Positions 5,279 to 7,280 of a stretch of DNA of 7,280 nucleotides are shown one piece after another (positions within the stretch are counted from its first letter, which is position 1; the number at the start of each line of letters is the position of its first letter). The notes below the pieces were generated by a model, which saw only the letters and a program-made list of their open reading frames with translations, ran no database searches and had not been told where the DNA came from. Made by a program: the position numbers and the translations under genes. Source of the stretch: Clostridia bacterium (GTDB lineage: Bacteria; Bacillota; Clostridia; HGM11514); the NCBI GenBank assembly GCA_900757255.1, contig CAAENE010000119.1, positions 1 to 7,280 on the forward strand, in the 5' to 3' direction.

Positions 5279-5326
5279 CGTCTCTGCAATCCTTCTTCTC
5301 TTATCCCTTTATTTCCCTATTTTTAT

Positions 5327-6208
5327 TTAATCCTGCCCGTCCGGCGGGTTACATACGCTGCAGGGCGTATATCCGTTTGCAAGCGCCTGCTCCACTGTCA
5401 GCGCCAAATCGGTATTCTTTAAATGCCCGCAGTTGATCCGGTGGTATTTCGTTCCCGTCTTTGTCACATATACCGTCTGCTGTAAGGCCTGTACCTGTTC
5501 TGATGCCGGAACAACTCCTGTTTTTATCACTACATCCGGTATCCACAATATCAGCGCCATCACCAGTATCACCGCTATGTACGGCACCGGCGACCGCATC
5601 AGCCGAATCGACTGCTCTTTCATTCTCTCCCGCTTGAATTTCCTGATATACTCCTGGTACTTTTTCCGTATTTCCCGGCACAGCCCGCATTTTAGTTCTC
5701 CCTCTTCCCGGTGCATCTCCGCTATCTGCAAACTGTTATACCGGTCCGGCAGCAGCTCCAGCCGTTTCAGCTTTTCCACTGTATCCACCCCAAGGCTGGT
5801 CAGAATGCAGGACGGCGCCAGGCACTCACACGCAAATATATTTGCCTCCTGCTCCTGACTGTCCGTCTCCCAGATGGTATTCCCCTGCCCCAAGATGCAT
5901 CCCGCATAGGTATGGTGCGCCTCTATATGCCCTATCTCATGCATGATCACAAATATCTTTTCGTTGTACGGAAGCTCGTCCCTGTAAAAAATAATAAATT
6001 CACCATTGTGATACACATAGGTGAATCCATTTCGTTCTGACGCGTATTGCTCTACGTCAAATTCTTTTAGCAGCTCAGGATGTTCTTTGTACGAGTAGAT
6101 CCGCCATCCCTTTCGCTTCACTAGCGCTATCGCGCTCTCTACATTCTGCTGGAAATCTTCGATATCATTTTTCAGCAGAAATTCCCATGCTAAACTTTTG
6201 ATTTGCAT
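5327..6208 (-). CDS. ImmA/IrrE-type metallopeptidase with TM helix and C-terminal Cys domain
   Basis: The 293-residue protein has an N-terminal zinc peptidase domain with H-E-I-G-H at 90-94 and a downstream QEQEANIFACECL segment giving the third ligand (Glu121). This is the ImmA/IrrE pattern, in which the peptidase cleaves or inactivates a partner XRE-type repressor. A basic linker (about 180-205) leads to one TM helix (about 208-226). The C-terminal part (about 245-288) has YVTKTGTKYH, then Cys260, then GYTPCSVCNP (Cys283, Cys286), a small Ada-like metal-binding pattern. The positive residues before the helix suggest the peptidase is inside and the Cys domain outside. Ordinary ImmA proteins lack both additions. 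Start: ATG at 6208 has AGGAGG 8 nt upstream; a GTG at 6214 is only 2 nt from it. The gene lies downstream of the XRE gene, its likely substrate. Peptidase identity is firm; sensing by the tail is inferred. Confidence 0.9.
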   Translation of the reverse strand: MQIKSLAWEFLLKNDIEDFQQNVESAIALVKRKGWRIYSYKEHPELLKEFDVEQYASERNGFTYVYHNGEFIIFYRDELPYNEKIFVIMHEIGHIEAHHTYAGCILGQGNTIWETDSQEQEANIFACECLAPSCILTSLGVDTVEKLKRLELLPDRYNSLQIAEMHREEGELKCGLCREIRKKYQEYIRKFKRERMKEQSIRLMRSPVPYIAVILVMALILWIPDVVIKTGVVPASEQVQALQQTVYVTKTGTKYHRINCGHLKNTDLALTVEQALANGYTPCSVCNPPDGQD

Positions 6209-6340
6209 GCTCACAACCTCCTGTTTTTTTACTCACAATCTTTTTTTATCTCTTTTTATTATAAAACAGTGATTCCAAGCATGCAATAAAAATAATTACA
6301 TTTTAATTAAAAATACTTTATTTTTGTAAATTTTTAATTG
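6209..6340. other. AT-rich gap between regulator and peptidase genes
   Basis: Apart from the promoter candidate at 6258-6286 and the ribosome binding site at 6217-6222, the 132 bp is very AT-rich and contains TTTTAATTAAAA (6301-6312). An 8-codon frame begins with an ATG overlapping the regulator stop codon (MTIKNLQK), too short to support as a gene. Confidence 0.4.
6258..6286 (-). promoter_or_regulatory. Possible own promoter of the peptidase gene
   Basis: On the minus strand a perfect -10 TATAAT (6258-6263) lies 17 bases after TTGCAT (6281-6286), a weak -35 with three matches. It would let the peptidase be made apart from the upstream regulator. No CGGTTA repeat is present here. Confidence 0.4.
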
Positions 6341-6709
6341 TCATTTTCTTGATTCCTCGTCGTCTATGATCTCTAACATCTTCAGTATCTTTTGATATTT
6401 CTCCTGTGAGATTTCCCGCACCTCCTGGCCGCCGTCTCCACCGCTTCCCATCAGCACTGCTGTATGCGGTTTCTTTTTCGCTAATTTCCTGAGCAGCCCT
6501 TCCACGCTCTCCTCCTCTGTTTCCGCTAAATCGTCCAGCGTGCAGCCCAGCACCGGGCACAGCGCTCTCAAGGTCTCGATTTTCGGGTCTTTTGTCGTCC
6601 CGTTCAATATCTTGTTCAGCGTCCCCAGCGGCACCCCTGACTGTCTTGCCAGCTCCTCGCTCGTCATCTTCTTCTGCTTTTTCAGCTCGTTTATCAGTTC
6701 CAGTCCCAT
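6341..6709 (-). CDS. XRE-family transcriptional regulator
   Basis: The 122-residue cytosolic protein has a lambda-repressor-type helix-turn-helix at about 4-62. MTSEELARQSGVPLGTLNKILNG (15-37) gives the two key helices, and KIETLRALCPVLGCTLDDLA (43-62) gives the closing helices. A charged linker (63-80), a glycine-rich stretch (88-94, GSGGDGG) and a final helix (about 100-116) follow. There is no second known domain. The flexible linker would be a natural target for the ImmA-type peptidase encoded next. Start: ATG with GGAGG (6717-6721) 7 nt upstream. It is transcribed away from the 34-aa peptide gene, and both promoters contain CGGTTA-like repeats, so it probably represses itself and that gene. 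The operator assignment is inferred. Confidence 0.9.
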   Translation of the reverse strand: MGLELINELKKQKKMTSEELARQSGVPLGTLNKILNGTTKDPKIETLRALCPVLGCTLDDLAETEEESVEGLLRKLAKKKPHTAVLMGSGGDGGQEVREISQEKYQKILKMLEIIDDEESRK

Positions 6710-6746
6710 TTCTTATCCTCCGCTTTCCCTCGTTTTTTCTCCTCTA

Positions 6747-6776
6747 AGTTTACCATGTTCTAACCGCTTACGTCAA
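6747..6776 (-). promoter_or_regulatory. Promoter of the XRE regulator gene
   Basis: On the minus strand TTGACG (6771-6776, 5 of 6) and TAAACT (6747-6752), preceded by an extended -10 TG, are 18 bases apart. The spacer holds AGCGGTTA, one of the repeated operator-like motifs. The leader to the ATG is about 35 nt. Confidence 0.65.
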
Positions 6777-6871
6777 TTATTTTGCCACCAACGGATAATT
6801 TTATTAAAATTTTACTTGACATTTTCCATAAACGGTTATATTATAATATTAAATTTACCGTTAACGGTTAG
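6761..6871. promoter_or_regulatory. CGGTTA repeat cluster, probable operators of the XRE regulator
   Basis: A motif close to AACGGTTA occurs at 6761-6770 (as TAACCGCTTA), 6790-6798 (AACGGATAA), 6831-6838 (AACGGTTA) and 6857-6871, where ACCGTTAACGGT is a perfect 12-bp palindrome followed by TAG. One copy lies between the -35 and -10 of each divergent promoter. Sites in this position block RNA polymerase, so the XRE protein encoded here is the likely binder. Confidence 0.6.
6816..6844 (+). promoter_or_regulatory. Strong promoter of the 34-aa peptide gene
   Basis: A perfect TTGACA (6816-6821) is followed after 17 bases by TATTAT (6839-6844), with TATAAT overlapping at 6842-6847. AACGGTTA fills the end of the spacer and the 12-bp palindrome lies just downstream, so the promoter should be strong but repressible. 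The leader to the ATG is about 55 nt. Confidence 0.75.
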
Positions 6872-6905
6872 TTTAGTTTTGGACAAGTTGTCAGGAGGGG
6901 TGATT

Positions 6906-7010
6906 ATGGTACAGACTTTTATTCTGCTTGTTTTACTTATGGCTGCGTTTTTTGCTTTTGGCTATCAGGTGCGCAATCTGCTGGACTGGTTCTTCCAGGA
7001 CAAACAATAA
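6906..7010 (+). CDS. 34-aa hydrophobic membrane peptide
   Basis: The product is 34 residues, MVQTFILLVLLMAAFFAFGYQVRNLLDWFFQDKQ. Residues 4-19 form one hydrophobic helix and 20-34 an amphipathic, mildly charged tail with aromatic residues (W28, F29, F30). There is no cleavable signal and no Cys. I know no family for it. The gene is supported by a perfect AGGAGG (6893-6898) 7 nt before the ATG, a strong promoter, and a palindromic operator. It is divergent to the XRE/ImmA pair, in the place where ImmA-ImmR type systems keep the gene they derepress. Possible roles include a membrane-acting peptide (of the kind used as small toxins or stress effectors) or a regulator of a membrane protein; both are inference. 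A 114-bp repeat begins 11 bp after its stop codon. Confidence 0.7.
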   Translation: MVQTFILLVLLMAAFFAFGYQVRNLLDWFFQDKQ

Positions 7011-7021
7011 CCCGCCCTTTT

Positions 7022-7134
7022 CCGCTTTCTCGTGAGAAAGCTTGGCAAAGAGCTTTCGATGTGCGATGCACCTCTCCCGGTAGTGAGTGCGGACACAGAA
7101 GGCTATTGCCGCTAAAAGCTTTCTAAAAGAAAGC
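7022..7134 (+). repeat. 114-bp hairpin-ended repeat, right copy
   Basis: It aligns over its whole length with the left copy (127-240, minus strand). The two lie in opposite orientation in the window, but both begin with CCGCTTTCT immediately behind the 3' end of a gene. Terminal hairpins are CTTTCT-CGTG-AGAAAG (7026-7041) and CTTTCT-AAA-AGAAAG (7119-7133). The internal GTGC-GAT-GCAC (7061-7071) corresponds to GTGC-GTT-GCAC in the left copy. There is no poly-T, so termination is not evident. Confidence 0.8.
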
Positions 7135-7165
7135 TTAGTAAAGAGCTTTCGATGTGCGATGCACC
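7135..7165 (+). repeat. Partial second unit of the 114-bp repeat
   Basis: AAAGAGCTTTCGATGTGCGATGCACC, at 7046-7072 in the full copy, recurs directly after the second hairpin (ending at 7165), then the match stops. The hairpin at 7119-7133 is thus shared by two units, as in a tandem array that has lost the rest of its second member. Confidence 0.7.
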
Positions 7166-7280
7166 GCCGCCGAAACGCGCGGAAGCGGCCAGAAGTTTTC
7201 GCCCGCCTTTTTTCAAAAGGCGGCGGGGTTTTGGGGCAGCGCCCCGAACCGCTCTCCGCAGAGAGCGGAATCTCCTGCAC
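7166..7280. repeat. GC-rich hairpin cluster at right end
   Basis: Three perfect hairpins follow one another: CCGCCTTTT/AAAAGGCGG (7203-7211 with 7215-7223), GGGGC/GCCCC (7233-7237 with 7241-7245) and CCGCTCTC/GAGAGCGG (7249-7256 with 7261-7268). No credible gene is seen; the open frame on the minus strand just translates the repeats. Sequences of the GGGGCAGCGCCCC kind are, as I recall, common between genes of gut Clostridia. Confidence 0.6.

Noticed and set aside
6318..6560. Second small frame overlapping the XRE gene on the minus strand
   Set aside because: It is out of frame with the clear helix-turn-helix protein and has no protein-like signature.
6857..6880. DtxR-like iron operator before the 34-aa peptide gene (CGGTTAGTTTAG)
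   Set aside because: It resembles half of the feo operator, but the full palindrome here is ACCGTTAACGGT, a different core shared with the XRE promoter side. An iron link is not supported.
127..7134. Inverted 114-bp repeats as the ends of a composite transposon
   Set aside because: No transposase or integrase lies between them, no target duplication was seen, and their orientation is better explained by placement behind gene ends.
6933..7280. Minus-strand open frame with a repeated RCIAHRKLF peptide
   Set aside because: The repeated peptide is only the translation of the direct DNA repeat, and the frame overlaps the 34-aa gene and hairpin cluster.

Overview
The window looks like chromosomal DNA from an anaerobic Clostridia-type Firmicute, perhaps of the Oscillospiraceae/Lachnospiraceae kind. 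Signs are strong AGGAGG-type ribosome binding sites, TTGACA/TATAAT-type promoters, a feoA-feoA-feoB operon carrying the small Cys-rich membrane protein typical of clostridial feo loci, and dense palindromic intergenic repeats. The genus cannot be fixed from the sequence.

Left end (1-1189): a 114-bp repeat (127-240) abuts and overlaps the 3' end of a leftward gene for a two-TM membrane protein (229-711). About 600 bp without a gene follows. It holds three tandem ~112-bp units (779-1092) of nested hairpins whose stems change in a compensatory way.

Centre (1190-5231): a rightward ferrous iron uptake operon. A TTGACA promoter overlaps and is followed by three GGTTAG/CTAACC palindromes that look like DtxR/IdeR-family operators. 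Then come feoA1, feoA2, a further operator-like site, a ~170-nt structured leader, feoB (822 aa, with a ~91-residue acidic insertion after the first membrane helix), a 52-aa FeoB-associated Cys-rich membrane peptide, and a 77-aa heavy-metal-associated (HMA) domain protein that may have its own promoter. The operon ends in serial hairpins, the last with a T6 tail. The genes fit one task: FeoB moves Fe2+ through the membrane using a GTPase domain, FeoA proteins modulate it, and the Cys-rich peptide and HMA protein probably handle metal at the membrane and in the cytosol.

Right part (5327-7010): a leftward XRE-type regulator gene (6341-6709) followed by an ImmA/IrrE-type zinc peptidase gene (5327-6208). 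The peptidase is unusual in having a TM helix and a C-terminal Cys-rich domain. Divergent to them is a strongly expressed-looking 34-aa hydrophobic peptide (6906-7010). Both divergent promoters carry CGGTTA-type repeats. This looks like a compact repressor / anti-repressor-protease / membrane-peptide module and is the best candidate here for an undescribed system.

Right end (7011-7280): a second copy of the 114-bp repeat, inverted relative to the left copy but in the same orientation relative to the gene it follows, then a partial extra unit and a cluster of GC-rich hairpins. No tRNA, rRNA, CRISPR array, transposase or integrase was seen.
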